Below are positions 15,272 to 24,385 of a stretch of 64,000 nucleotides of DNA, piece by piece; position 1 is the stretch's first letter, and every line of letters begins with the position of its first letter. The DNA lies in contig CAMUZS010000003.1 of assembly GCA_947165285.1 (NCBI GenBank), positions 23,598-87,597 on the forward strand. Reading direction: 5' to 3'. Source of the stretch: an uncultured Mycoplasmatota bacterium. Lineage in GTDB: Bacteria > Bacillota_I > Bacilli_A > RF39 > UBA660. The notes below the pieces were generated by a model. The model was not told the DNA's origin. It searched no databases and worked only from the letters and a program-made list of their open reading frames with translations. The position numbers and the translations under genes are program-made.

Positions 15272-15347
15272 TGGTGCCGAAGAAAGGAATCAAACCTCTA
15301 ACCTACTGATTACGATTCAGTTGCTCTATCAATTGCGCTACTTCGGC
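15272..15347 (-). tRNA. tRNA-Thr (anticodon CGT)
   Basis: A full cloverleaf with encoded CCA. The acceptor GCCGAAG pairs with CTTCGGC; the anticodon stem ACTGA/TCAGT encloses ATCGTAA, anticodon CGT, reading ACG. Confidence 0.93.
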
Positions 15348-15356
15348 ATAAAAAAA

Positions 15357-15432
15357 TGGTGGACCCTTAGGGATTCGAACCCTAGACCCACTGATTAAGA
15401 GTCAGTTGCTCTACCAACTGAGCTAAGGGTCC
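15357..15432 (-). tRNA. tRNA-Lys (anticodon CTT)
   Basis: A full cloverleaf with encoded CCA. The acceptor GGACCCT pairs with AGGGTCC; the anticodon loop CTCTTAA gives CTT, reading AAG. Confidence 0.95.
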
Positions 15433-15477
15433 ATTCAATTACTTAAATATTATAGCATATTTTTCATAAAAGTATAT

Positions 15478-15510
15478 AAAAAAGTATTAATTTACTTAAT
15501 ACTTTTTTAT
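15478..15510. terminator. Rho-independent terminator
   Basis: AAAGTATTAA / TTAATACTTT with flanking A and T runs overlaps the stop of the 15507-16814 gene. Confidence 0.8.
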
Positions 15511-16814
15511 TTAGTCTTTACAACATATGGATCAGATGCACTTCCACTTCCAGTAACAACTGAATTAATATCTAAACTAATTACTGGTCTTATATACATT
15601 TGATTACTTATTTTTTTATCATAACTTAAACTTCCATCACGATTAACACTAATTGCATCTACACTATTATTTGATGGTATTATTTGACTACCAGATAATG
15701 TCCACCATGAAGAAGTAATTGAATTATTAAATAAATAATACCTATTATTACTACTATTAGAACTAGCACCTGCAAAAACTATTTCATCAGCAGTTAATAC
15801 TCCAATTTTACTTTTAACAATTTTACCCATACAAGTTAAACCAGGAATATTATCAACAAAAATTCTATTATATGTATTCAAATAAGAAATATTATTTTCT
15901 TCATTAAAAACACTAGTATCTTCACAAAAAGATGACTCCATTATATATTTAGAATATTCAGATAGATTATTATTCATCCAAGATTCCAATTCATCTTTTA
16001 AATTAGAATTACTAAATTCCAACTTAGAACTATAATTATCAGTTTCTGAAGAATCATTATTAAAAGCTATTTGATCATCCATAGTGGAATCCAAAATTAA
16101 TCTTACACTATCATTTCCATTAATTCTAACTATTCTCCATGTAAAATTAGCAAAGCTTACATAATTATTATCTACAGCACCTCTAAAATAATAAGTCTTT
16201 CCATCATTATCAACAGATTCAATTAATCCTTCATTTTCTAGTGCACTTTCTTTTCCTATTTCAGTTTTAGCTGTTTTAATTTCATTATTAGCTAAAATAG
16301 TATCTCTAAAATTTGATGATGATTCCTTTGAACTATCTCTATAAGCTAATATATTAGCAGAAAAATATGCCATATCTTTTCCATTATTTTTAACCATTAT
16401 ATTATAACTAACAGTTTTTGATACAGGTAAAGATACACTTTTTACTACCTCAGTATCAATATTTGATATCTTTTTATCATAAACACTATTATTTTCATTA
16501 TCTAAAATAATTAATTCTAAATCATCACTAGATTTTTCAACATCCATAAAACTAATTGTAACAAATAAATCTCTATCACTTACATTACTTATAGATATCT
16601 TTTTATTATATATTTCACCAGATTTAAAATTTTTAATATCAAAATATTTACCGTCCAAATAATTAATACTTAAATATTCATCAGTATATACAAGTGATGC
16701 ATCTTTATCATAATAATTTTTTTCACCACGAAAAGAATATGATATACCAACAAACAATGTTAATATAATCAAAGAAAAAACAGATAACAATACTATTTTA
16801 TATTTTCTTTTCAT
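15507..16814 (-). CDS. Secreted or membrane-anchored surface protein (435 aa)
   Basis: An N-terminal membrane helix (about 7-27) is followed by a beta-sandwich-like region (IYNKKISISNVSDRDLFV), reminiscent of TasA/camelysin-type proteins. The C-terminal module carries LTADEIVFAG, SSWWTLSG, MYIRPVISL and GSGSASDPYVV. Modules with WWTLS and RPVISL...G.G...PYVV recur in exported proteins of uncultured Firmicutes; the function is unknown. The ATG follows GGCGGG in an unusual leader. A clear sigma-A promoter lies at 16855-16883. Confidence 0.7.
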   Translation of the reverse strand: MKRKYKIVLLSVFSLIILTLFVGISYSFRGEKNYYDKDASLVYTDEYLSINYLDGKYFDIKNFKSGEIYNKKISISNVSDRDLFVTISFMDVEKSSDDLELIILDNENNSVYDKKISNIDTEVVKSVSLPVSKTVSYNIMVKNNGKDMAYFSANILAYRDSSKESSSNFRDTILANNEIKTAKTEIGKESALENEGLIESVDNDGKTYYFRGAVDNNYVSFANFTWRIVRINGNDSVRLILDSTMDDQIAFNNDSSETDNYSSKLEFSNSNLKDELESWMNNNLSEYSKYIMESSFCEDTSVFNEENNISYLNTYNRIFVDNIPGLTCMGKIVKSKIGVLTADEIVFAGASSNSSNNRYYLFNNSITSSWWTLSGSQIIPSNNSVDAISVNRDGSLSYDKKISNQMYIRPVISLDINSVVTGSGSASDPYVVKTK

Positions 16815-16820
16815 AAGAAA

Positions 16821-16883
16821 AACCCGCCATTTCTATTTTGTCTACTCTAAATAAAGTATAACAATTATAAGCAGGTTTTTCAA
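16821..16883 (-). promoter_or_regulatory. Promoter plus inverted repeat upstream of the surface protein gene
   Basis: On the minus strand TTGAAA (16883-16878), a 17-base spacer and TATACT (16860-16855) form a good promoter. The arms GAAAAACCTGC (in the spacer and -35 region) and GGCGGGTTTTTC (just before the start codon) form an imperfect inverted repeat across the -10. A transcript reading in from the upstream nucleotidyltransferase gene could fold it as a terminator. Confidence 0.55.
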
Positions 16884-16900
16884 GTACTATAAGTATTTTT

Positions 16901-17794
16901 TTAATCCCATAAATTATGAGGATAAACACCTTTTTCAATTTCCTTTAAAATAAATTCCTTTAAATAAGTTGCATCTTCTTTATATGTCATACCAACCCAT
17001 TTAGAATCAGTTGGAATATCTAATATAATTTTACCATCTTTTATACTATCATCCATAATATCAGGTAATAACATTTCATAATCCATTAAATCATCTTTAT
17101 GTTTTTCAAAATCATCTTTCATAACATTTCCGATTTTAGTAATTATATCAGTTGTAAATCCATTCATTAACATAGAACAAGAATTATTTTTTTCAACATA
17201 AAATTCCGGTTTATTTTTATCTAATGGTGTGCATTTAACTCTATCACCATCCAATATTACAGATGATTCAATTATTTCAGTAATTATTTTATCTTTAGAT
17301 CTAATAACACCTCTTTTAACTGATCCATTTTCAGATAAAGTATCTGCTATATGATAACCAATTACACTGTAATTATTTGTATCCAATGCTTTAGATAAAT
17401 CTTCAAATGCTTTATCACCATAAAAATCATCAGCAGTTATAACACCAAAGTTTCCTTCAATTTCATTACGTGCACAATAAATTGCATGTGCTGTACCCCA
17501 TGGTTTTTCTCTACCATCTGGAACACTAAAGCCATCAGGAATATCATCTAATTTTTGAAAAGCATATCCAACTTTTATTCTACCATTTATTCTTTTACCA
17601 ATAGTACTTTCAAATAATTCTAAAAATTCCTCTCTTATTATAAAAACAACTTTTGTAAAGCCATATTTTATTGCTGAATATATAGAATAGTCTATAATAA
17701 ATTCATCATTTGGACCTACTGGAAATGTTTGTTTCATTCCTCCAAATCTAGATCCCATTCCTGCAGCAAGTATTACTAAAGTTTTATCTTTCAT
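16901..17794 (-). CDS. Nucleotidyltransferase (NDP-sugar pyrophosphorylase-like)
   Basis: The product probably couples a sugar phosphate to a nucleotide. The 297-aa protein has the N-terminal NTP-transferase signature LAAGMGSRFGGMKQ (residues 9-22). The metal-binding region is VITADDFYG and the sugar site region is GTAHAIYCARN. GalU-type and related enzymes share this fold, but the substrate cannot be read from the sequence. The ATG follows AGAAGGAAGG. It lies upstream of the surface protein gene on the same strand; a link to surface glycosylation would be speculation. Confidence 0.85.
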   Translation of the reverse strand: MKDKTLVILAAGMGSRFGGMKQTFPVGPNDEFIIDYSIYSAIKYGFTKVVFIIREEFLELFESTIGKRINGRIKVGYAFQKLDDIPDGFSVPDGREKPWGTAHAIYCARNEIEGNFGVITADDFYGDKAFEDLSKALDTNNYSVIGYHIADTLSENGSVKRGVIRSKDKIITEIIESSVILDGDRVKCTPLDKNKPEFYVEKNNSCSMLMNGFTTDIITKIGNVMKDDFEKHKDDLMDYEMLLPDIMDDSIKDGKIILDIPTDSKWVGMTYKEDATYLKEFILKEIEKGVYPHNLWD

Positions 17795-17898
17795 AAAAAT
17801 ACCTTCCTTCTAAAATTATTGTACCAAATTTTTCCAAAAAAACATACTATAATAATTATTATTAAGTGGTATACTAATAATATAAGAGGAGGTTTTTT

Positions 17899-19146
17899 AT
17901 GATAAAAAGAAACATTATTGTTATAGATTTAAAAAGTTTTTTTGCCTCCTGTGAATGTGTCGAAAGAGGACTTGATCCTTACAAAGTAGATTTAGTTGTA
18001 GCAAATCCAAATCAAGGAAATGGTGCCATCACATTAGCTGTTACACCACACTTAAAAGCGCAAGGAATAAATGGAAGAACTCGACTTTATGAAATACCAA
18101 AAAATATAAAATATGAAATAGTTCCACCACGTATGAAACTTTATCAAGAAAAAGCTAAAGAAGTAGTTAATATATTTTTAGATTATGTTAACAAAGATGA
18201 TTTACATGTATATTCAATTGATGAAAGCTTTTTAGATTTAACAAATTACTTAAAAATGTATAAAAAAAGTGATTATGAAATGGCAGAAATTATAATGGAA
18301 GATATTTATAAAAAAACAGGACTTACCTCAACTTGTGGAATTGGACCTAATATGTTATTAGCAAAAGTAGCTATGGATACTGAAGCAAAAAAATATAAAA
18401 ACGGAATTGCAAAATGGACATATGAAGATGTTGAAAAAAAGCTTTGGCCAATTACTCCCCTATCTAAAATGTGGGGAATTGGACCACGCATGGAAAAGAA
18501 ACTAAACAAATTAAATATTTTTTCAATAAAAGATCTTGCAAATTATGATAAAGATAAATTAAAAAAATTATTTGGCATCATAGGTGAAGAATTATATTAT
18601 CATGCTAATGGTATTGACGAATCAATAATAAGTGATTATAAAGTAGCTCCTAAATCAACAAGCTATTCTCATTCTCAAGTTTTATTTAAAGATTATAATC
18701 AAGAAAATATAAAACTAATTATTCAAGAAATGATTGAAGTAATCTGTCAAAGATTAAGAACAAATCATAAAAAATCTAAAATAATAGGTTTAGGAATAGG
18801 ATATTCTAAAAATATAGGTGGAGGATTTTATCATAATATAAAAGTAATTCCAACTGATTTAGAAAGTGATTTTTATTTTTATTCATTGAACATATTTGAT
18901 AAATATTATGAGGGCTTTCCAATTAGAAAAGTTACAATAACAGCAGGTAATTTAACTGATAACAAAAGTACACAATTAAACCTATTCGAAGACATAATAG
19001 AAATTGAAAAAAAAGAAAAATTAGGTTCAACAATTGACGAAATAAAAGAAAAATTTGGTAAAAATTCATTAGTTAAAGCATCAGCATTACTTGAAGATTC
19101 TACTATAATTGAACGTAATAAAAAAATAGGTGGACATCATGAGTAA
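17899..19146 (+). CDS. Y-family DNA polymerase (UvrX/UmuC-like)
   Basis: The product is a translesion DNA polymerase. The 415-aa protein has the first catalytic carboxylate in VIDLKSFFASCE, the second pair in YSIDESFLDL, the helix-hairpin-helix at WGIGPRMEKKL and a C-terminal little-finger domain. The N-terminal VIDLKSFFASCECVERGLDP is typical of the YqjW/UvrX subgroup and differs from DinB. A YolD-like gene overlaps its end by 8 bases, as in the Bacillus yqjW-yqjX and uvrX-yolD pairs. The ATG follows AGAGGAGG. I see no LexA-type box upstream. Confidence 0.92.
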   Translation: MIKRNIIVIDLKSFFASCECVERGLDPYKVDLVVANPNQGNGAITLAVTPHLKAQGINGRTRLYEIPKNIKYEIVPPRMKLYQEKAKEVVNIFLDYVNKDDLHVYSIDESFLDLTNYLKMYKKSDYEMAEIIMEDIYKKTGLTSTCGIGPNMLLAKVAMDTEAKKYKNGIAKWTYEDVEKKLWPITPLSKMWGIGPRMEKKLNKLNIFSIKDLANYDKDKLKKLFGIIGEELYYHANGIDESIISDYKVAPKSTSYSHSQVLFKDYNQENIKLIIQEMIEVICQRLRTNHKKSKIIGLGIGYSKNIGGGFYHNIKVIPTDLESDFYFYSLNIFDKYYEGFPIRKVTITAGNLTDNKSTQLNLFEDIIEIEKKEKLGSTIDEIKEKFGKNSLVKASALLEDSTIIERNKKIGGHHE

Positions 19147-19465
19147 TTATAAAGATAGAGGTATGCTAAAATGGCAGCCATTTGATTCTGTTATCCAATC
19201 CAAAAAAGTTGTAAATAATCTATCAAATAAAAGAAATAAAATTGAACAACCTATTTTATCTGAAGATCAATTAATAGAATTTAATGACATAATAACACAG
19301 GCATACTATTCAAATAACATAATAAAAATATCTTATTATTTTTCTGGAAATATAATTTCAAAAGAAGCTAAAATCAAAAAAATTAATTATGTAAAAAAAC
19401 AAATTATATTAAGTGATAATACTACTATTTTTTATAAACAAATTACAAATATAAAAATTATTTGA
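19139..19465 (+). CDS. YolD-like protein
   Basis: The 108-aa product carries the YolD-family start YKDRGMLKWQPFDSV and a beta-rich remainder. Members are encoded next to UmuC-like polymerases and are thought to replace UmuD; the biochemical role is unclear. The start chosen is the ATG at 19139, behind AGGTGG and overlapping the polymerase stop. A GTG at 19130 is part of that ribosome binding site. The stop overlaps the -35 box of the next gene. Confidence 0.85.
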   Translation: MSNYKDRGMLKWQPFDSVIQSKKVVNNLSNKRNKIEQPILSEDQLIEFNDIITQAYYSNNIIKISYYFSGNIISKEAKIKKINYVKKQIILSDNTTIFYKQITNIKII

Positions 19466-19491
19466 CTTTCTATATATTTATAAAGTAGAAT
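19462..19491 (+). promoter_or_regulatory. Sigma-A-type promoter
   Basis: TTGACT, an 18-base spacer and TAGAAT lie 26 bases before the start codon at 19518. Confidence 0.7.
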
Positions 19492-19517
19492 ATAGGATTA
19501 ATAAAGAAGGAATAAGT

Positions 19518-20558
19518 ATGAATAATAAATTAGATGATATTTTAAAAGTATTAAAATATAATGATATGATTGATAAACTATATAAAAAATTAACTCAATT
19601 AGAGATTAAGAATTTAAAGAATTCTGATGAATATATAAATATAGTTGAATTAATTAATGATTTAAGTAAAAAAGAATATGAAATAACAAAAAGTGCTACT
19701 TATTATGATGAAGAATTAAATAATATATTTAATAATATTTCATCATTTAATAATTACTCAGATGATGCAATTAACTATATTAATGAAACAAATAATTCAA
19801 AAATAAAAAGACTACTATGCCATTATGATGAAATATCACTAACTAAAGATGATTTTCCAGAAGATCTATTAACTAAAGAAGAAATAAGAGTTAATGGATA
19901 TGTCATACCAACAGATGAAGCATTAGAATTAATTGAAGAATTTGATGAAGATAGTGCTGAATATGTAAGAGAAATAATAAGTAATTTTGAAGAACAAATG
20001 TTTGAAACATTATCAATTAATAATTTTTTACTATATTGTAGAAATGCTTTAGAACATCATACAACTGCAGAATATTTAGAAGATGCAATTGCAAATGAAA
20101 AAAATTTAAAAATAAAAAATAAATTAATAGAATATAAATATAAAATGATTAGTATTTATAAATATTTAGAAGATCCATTTTTAAAAAATCCTAATAATTA
20201 CTCAAGAACAGCCTATTATCAAGAAATATTAAAAGAATATTATAATAAATATATAGAATTTTTTAAAGATTGGGACTCTTATTACGAAGATCAAGTTAAT
20301 AATGCATTATCAAATATTATGGACAATAGTCTTAATAAATATACAAATATTAACCAAAAATATTATGATAAATTACTTACAATATATTTAAAAGTATATT
20401 CTTCTATATCTTCTAGTGAAAAAATATTAAATTCAATTGATTTAGATAAGAAAACTGCTATACAGCTTTCAACTAGTGATAAAAATAAAAATATTATTAA
20501 AAATTCATTAAATCTAAAACAAGATTTAATATTATGTAAAGTATTAAAAGAAAAATAA
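19518..20558 (+). CDS. Helical cytoplasmic protein of unknown function (346 aa)
   Basis: No signal peptide, membrane helix or catalytic motif is visible. The sequence is charged, rich in Asn, Lys, Glu and Tyr, and looks alpha-helical throughout. A weakly conserved-looking centre reads RVNGYVIPTDEALELIEEF. It has its own promoter and an AAGAAGGAATAAG ribosome binding site. tRNA-Ala follows 54 bases downstream. I do not recognise a family. Confidence 0.75.
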   Translation: MNNKLDDILKVLKYNDMIDKLYKKLTQLEIKNLKNSDEYINIVELINDLSKKEYEITKSATYYDEELNNIFNNISSFNNYSDDAINYINETNNSKIKRLLCHYDEISLTKDDFPEDLLTKEEIRVNGYVIPTDEALELIEEFDEDSAEYVREIISNFEEQMFETLSINNFLLYCRNALEHHTTAEYLEDAIANEKNLKIKNKLIEYKYKMISIYKYLEDPFLKNPNNYSRTAYYQEILKEYYNKYIEFFKDWDSYYEDQVNNALSNIMDNSLNKYTNINQKYYDKLLTIYLKVYSSISSSEKILNSIDLDKKTAIQLSTSDKNKNIIKNSLNLKQDLILCKVLKEK

Positions 20559-20571
20559 TTACAATTTTTTC

Positions 20572-20600
20572 TTGCTAATATTGCTATTTTATGGTAATAT
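20572..20600 (+). promoter_or_regulatory. Promoter of tRNA-Ala
   Basis: TTGCTA, a 17-base spacer ending TGG and TAATAT lie 12 bases before the tRNA. Confidence 0.7.
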
Positions 20601-20612
20601 TAGATTGTTCTT

Positions 20613-20689
20613 GGGGAATTAGCTCAGCTGGCTAGAGCACCTGCCCTGCACGCAGGGGGTCAAGGGTTCGAATCCCTTATTCTCCACCA
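20613..20689 (+). tRNA. tRNA-Ala (anticodon TGC)
   Basis: A full cloverleaf with encoded CCA. The acceptor GGGGAAT pairs with ATTCTCC; the anticodon stem CCTGC/GCAGG encloses CCTGCAC, anticodon TGC. Confidence 0.95.
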
Positions 20690-20698
20690 TTTTATAAT

Positions 20699-20726
20699 TA
20701 AAACTCACATATGTGAGTTTTTTTAT
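20699..20726. terminator. Bidirectional terminator
   Basis: The perfect palindrome AAACTCACAT/ATGTGAGTTT followed by T lies between tRNA-Ala and the convergent mntP. Confidence 0.8.
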
Positions 20727-21283
20727 ATTAAATTTAAATGTACAAATAATATTTTAAAACCAATTACAATAAGTATAAAACCACCTATAAATTCAGCCTT
20801 ATTTCCAAGTCTTTCTCCTACTTTATTACCAATACTAACCCCAACAAAAGATAATATAAATGTAATTACACCAATTAAAATTGTTGAAACAAATAAATCA
20901 ACTTTTAAACATGAGAAAGTAATTCCAACCGTTAATGCATCAATACTAGTTGCTATAGATAACGGTAACATTTTTCTAATATTAATACTATCATCTAATT
21001 TATTTTCCATTAAAATAGAATCTTTTATCATTTTCAAACCAATAATTAATAATAAAAGAAAAGCTATCCAATGATCAATATTAATTATAATATTACTAAA
21101 TTTCGATGTAAGATTATATCCTATTATCGGCATTAAAAATTGAAATAATCCAAAATAGATTCCAATAATTAAAGCTTTTATAAAATTACAATTATCCTTT
21201 AATGACATACCTTTACATAAAGATATTGCAAATGCATCCATTGATAGTCCAAAACTAATTAATATTATTTCAAATATATTCAT
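20723..21283 (-). CDS. mntP: MntP-type manganese efflux pump
   Basis: The 186-aa product has six membrane helices. It shows two halves, each with a conserved Asp in a helix: FGLSMDAFAISLCKG near the N-terminus and ATSIDALTVGITF in the middle. These are hallmarks of the MntP (DUF204) family, which exports Mn2+. The length is normal. No strong ribosome binding site is seen before the ATG, and no Mn riboswitch is apparent in the short upstream gap. Confidence 0.93.
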   Translation of the reverse strand: MNIFEIILISFGLSMDAFAISLCKGMSLKDNCNFIKALIIGIYFGLFQFLMPIIGYNLTSKFSNIIINIDHWIAFLLLLIIGLKMIKDSILMENKLDDSINIRKMLPLSIATSIDALTVGITFSCLKVDLFVSTILIGVITFILSFVGVSIGNKVGERLGNKAEFIGGFILIVIGFKILFVHLNLI

Positions 21284-21348
21284 AATAAATTATATTAAAT
21301 AACTTGCTATTATATGAATAATTAGTTAATATATTTTTAGTGATTTTT

Positions 21349-22119
21349 ATGAATGAAAAAGAACTTATAAATTATTATAATAAATTTAATGAAGATAAAA
21401 GACTTGAAACAAAACACGGTCAAGTAGAGTTTTTAACTGCTATTAAATATATTGAAGATTATTTAAAAAAATATAATAATCCTAAAATATTAGATGTAGG
21501 TGCTGGAACAGGAAAATACAGTTTATATTTTTATAATAAAGGTTACAATATTGAAGCATTGGAACTTGTTAAACATAATTTAAAAGTAATTGAAGAAAAA
21601 AACAAAGACATAATAACACATTTAGGTAATGCCATTAATTTATCAATGTTTAATGATGAATCATTTGACATAGTATTATTATTTGGTCCAATGTATCATT
21701 TAATTTCTACAGAAGAAAAAATAAAAGCACTAAAAGAAGCCAAAAGAGTATTAAAAAAAGATGGTTTAATATTTATATCTTATTGTATGAATGAATATGC
21801 ATTAATCACACATGGTTTTAAAGAAGGTTTTATAAACGATTCTTTAAATAATATAGATGATAGTTTTAAAATATTATCAAATAATAATGATTTATATTCA
21901 TATGTTAGACTAGATGATATTAATTATTTAAAAGATTCACTTAATTTAAAACGAGTAAAAATAATATCTCAAGATGGACCAACAGAATATTTAAAAAAAG
22001 AAATAAATCAAATGGATGACAATACATTTAATCTATTTCTTAAATATCACTTCTCTATTTGTGAAAGAGAATACTTACTTGAAGCTTCACGACATGTTTT
22101 AGATATATTAAAAAAATAA
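21349..22119 (+). CDS. SAM-dependent methyltransferase
   Basis: The product is a class I methyltransferase of about 256 aa. Motif I is ILDVGAGTGKYSLYF (about 47-61), with an acidic motif II at the end of the next strand and VLLFGPMYHL as motif IV. The C-terminal half is variable; the substrate (small molecule or other) cannot be told. The start chosen is the ATG at 21349, behind AGTGATTTTT; an in-frame GTG at 21340 belongs to that ribosome binding site. It is convergent with the SDR gene, directly abutting it. Confidence 0.85.
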   Translation: MNEKELINYYNKFNEDKRLETKHGQVEFLTAIKYIEDYLKKYNNPKILDVGAGTGKYSLYFYNKGYNIEALELVKHNLKVIEEKNKDIITHLGNAINLSMFNDESFDIVLLFGPMYHLISTEEKIKALKEAKRVLKKDGLIFISYCMNEYALITHGFKEGFINDSLNNIDDSFKILSNNNDLYSYVRLDDINYLKDSLNLKRVKIISQDGPTEYLKKEINQMDDNTFNLFLKYHFSICEREYLLEASRHVLDILKK

Positions 22120-22914
22120 TTATTTAAAAATATCTCTTTTCTTAAATATCGCACCAATAAATCTAGTAAAAGCTTTAAAATTAGTAAGCCATACAAATTT
22201 TACATTATTTTTATTGTTATTAATTACTTTAGGAACAATAAACTTTGCAATAGTCTCTGGATAATCACCTAATATATTATATATTTTTTTATTTTTCTCT
22301 GACATAATTATCTTTTCACCATCTCCAAGAGATGTTTTAACAAAATTTGTTAACATTATTCCTGGAGTTATCTTACCTACAATAATATTAGTATTATCCA
22401 CCTCTTTAGCCAAACTTTCAGTAAAATACGTTAATCCCCTTTTAGCAGTTCCATATAGAGTTAATTTAGGCATTTTTGCATCATTAGAACCATAACCTTC
22501 AACATTATATATTGCACCACTATTTTGCTTTAACATATATGGTATTATACTATTAGAACATATCATAGTTCCCTTCAAATCTATATCAATTAATTTATTT
22601 ATAGAATTTTCATCCAATTCCCAAAAATACTTATCTGCTTGGTTAACACCAGCATTATTAATCCAAATATCAATACTATTTACTTCATTTAAAGTGTTAT
22701 TTATTAATTTTATAACATCTTCTTTTTTTGTTACATCCATAACAAAACTTAATACTTTTCCATTACCATTTATATTAATTACTTCATTATAGCCATTTTT
22801 TAATTCTTCGTCATTAATATCACATAATACACAATTAAAATTATATTTTCTAAATTCTTTCATCATTTCAAGACCAAAACCTCTTGCACTACCAGTTATA
22901 ACTACTGTTTTCAT
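22120..22914 (-). CDS. Short-chain dehydrogenase/reductase
   Basis: The product is an NAD(P)-dependent oxidoreductase. The 264-aa protein has the glycine-rich cofactor motif TGSARGFG near residue 6, NNAGV near residue 85, and the catalytic YGTAK (Tyr-x-x-x-Lys). A Ser in EGYGSND upstream may serve as the third catalytic residue. The substrate is unknown. The start is the ATG at 22914 behind AGGTGATATAT. It is convergent with the methyltransferase gene. Confidence 0.9.
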   Translation of the reverse strand: MKTVVITGSARGFGLEMMKEFRKYNFNCVLCDINDEELKNGYNEVININGNGKVLSFVMDVTKKEDVIKLINNTLNEVNSIDIWINNAGVNQADKYFWELDENSINKLIDIDLKGTMICSNSIIPYMLKQNSGAIYNVEGYGSNDAKMPKLTLYGTAKRGLTYFTESLAKEVDNTNIIVGKITPGIMLTNFVKTSLGDGEKIIMSEKNKKIYNILGDYPETIAKFIVPKVINNNKNNVKFVWLTNFKAFTRFIGAIFKKRDIFK

Positions 22915-22954
22915 ATATATCACCTACAATAATTATAACTAATTTAAGAATTTA

Positions 22955-22989
22955 AAAAAATAAAAAGATAGTTAACTTTACACTATCTT
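22955..22989 (-). terminator. Rho-independent terminator
   Basis: On the minus strand AAGATAGT / ACTATCTT with a 9-base loop, then T-rich sequence. It overlaps the stop of the 22983-23201 gene. Confidence 0.75.
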
Positions 22990-23201
22990 CTTTTTTTACT
23001 TAATACTTTTTGATTATATAATATTAAATAATCATTATATAAATCATCAATTTTACATTCTAATTCATCTTTATTTGTATATAAATATGTATGTTGAATA
23101 GATTCAGTCATATTATCAATTCTATATACTATATTATATAAATCCATTTTAGTTTCATAAATATCTTTTTCTAAATCTTTTATTTTTTCATCTCTTGTCA
23201 T
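22983..23201 (-). CDS. Small coiled-coil protein (72 aa)
   Basis: The product is charged and helical with regularly spaced Leu, Ile and Tyr, predicted as a short coiled coil, and ends KKRR. An AAGGAGATTTTATT ribosome binding site supports translation. No family is recognised. It lies 55 bases downstream of dnaJ and may be cotranscribed with it. Confidence 0.65.
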   Translation of the reverse strand: MTRDEKIKDLEKDIYETKMDLYNIVYRIDNMTESIQHTYLYTNKDELECKIDDLYNDYLILYNQKVLSKKRR

Positions 23202-23256
23202 AATAAAATCTCCTTGAATTAAATATTATACACTATATTAATATAAAGTAAATATA

Positions 23257-24384
23257 TTATAGAAATTTTTTTATTTCTTTAAATTCTGAATTTGTTTCTA
23301 AATCAGTTTCATTTAATTGTTTAAATAAATCTTTTTGAGTTTTATCTAATTTTTCTGGGATCATTACATTAATAATAACAAACATATCACCCTTTTTACC
23401 TGTTCGAGGAGATTCTACACCTTTACCTTTTAATCTTAATTTAGTACCATTTTGAGTACCAGAATCTATTGCAATCACTACATTTCCATCAAGTGTTGGT
23501 ATTTCTTTTTTTCCACCAAGAACAGCTTCAGTAATTGTTATTGGAACATCTAAATAAATATCATTATCATCTCTTTTAAACAAAGGATGATCTTTTACTT
23601 TAAATTGAATATATATATCACCATTTGGACCACCATTATATCCTTTAGATCCTTTACCAGATATTCTTAGTTCTGAACCCGTATCAACACCAGCTGGTAT
23701 TTCAACACTAATTGTTTTATTTTTTATAACATGACCAGTACCTTTACAATTATTACAAGTTTTAGCATAAGTTTTTCCAAGACCATTACAATCTGGACAA
23801 ATACTTTCTTGTTGAATAACACCAAATATAGAACGAGATTGAGTTACAACTCTACCATGACCTGAACAAGTTGCACAGGTTTTTTCATCAAATCCACCTT
23901 TTCCTTTACATTCATCACATTCTTCATCTAAATCTAATTTTAAATCTTTTGAACAACCAAAAACGGCTTCTTCAAAAGATAGATTTACTTTAACTAATGA
24001 ATCGCTTCCTTTTTGAGGTCTATTTTTAGATGTTCCTCTTCTTGATCCAAAACCAAATGAAGAACCAAAAACTTCATCAAAAATGCTTCCTAAATCTATA
24101 TCTTCAAAACCACTAAATCCTGAGAATCCTCCAAATCCAGATCCTGATGATCCACCTTCAAATGCTGCATGACCAAATTGATCATACTGTTTTCTTTTTT
24201 GTTCATCTGAAAGCACTGCATAAGCCTCACCTATTTCCTTAAATTTAGCTTCTGCTCCTTCTTCTTTATTAACATCTGGATGGTATTTTTTTGCTAACTT
24301 TCTAAATGCTGATTTAATTTCATCTTGCGATGCATTTTTAGAAACACCTAAAACTTCATAGTAATCCCTTTTATTACTTGCCAT
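23257..24384 (-). CDS. dnaJ: Chaperone protein DnaJ (Hsp40)
   Basis: DnaJ delivers unfolded proteins to DnaK and stimulates its ATPase. The 375-aa product has the J domain with HPD at about 36-38, a Gly/Phe-rich linker ([14 protein letters not shown]), four CxxCxGxG zinc repeats ([32 protein letters not shown]) and a complete C-terminal substrate-binding part. The ATG follows AGGTGAATTAAC. It is the last chaperone gene of the hrcA operon, separated from dnaK by pepF. Confidence 0.98.
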   Translation of the reverse strand: MASNKRDYYEVLGVSKNASQDEIKSAFRKLAKKYHPDVNKEEGAEAKFKEIGEAYAVLSDEQKRKQYDQFGHAAFEGGSSGSGFGGFSGFSGFEDIDLGSIFDEVFGSSFGFGSRRGTSKNRPQKGSDSLVKVNLSFEEAVFGCSKDLKLDLDEECDECKGKGGFDEKTCATCSGHGRVVTQSRSIFGVIQQESICPDCNGLGKTYAKTCNNCKGTGHVIKNKTISVEIPAGVDTGSELRISGKGSKGYNGGPNGDIYIQFKVKDHPLFKRDDNDIYLDVPITITEAVLGGKKEIPTLDGNVVIAIDSGTQNGTKLRLKGKGVESPRTGKKGDMFVIINVMIPEKLDKTQKDLFKQLNETDLETNSEFKEIKKFL

Positions 24385-24385
24385 G

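Noticed and set aside
17820..17898. LexA-type SOS box before the Y-family polymerase
   Set aside because: No GAAC-N4-GTTC palindrome or close variant is present; the AT-rich upstream gap shows only a TATACT box.
21284..21340. Manganese (yybP-ykoY) riboswitch before mntP
   Set aside because: The gap of about 60 bases is too short and AT-rich and lacks the conserved loops.
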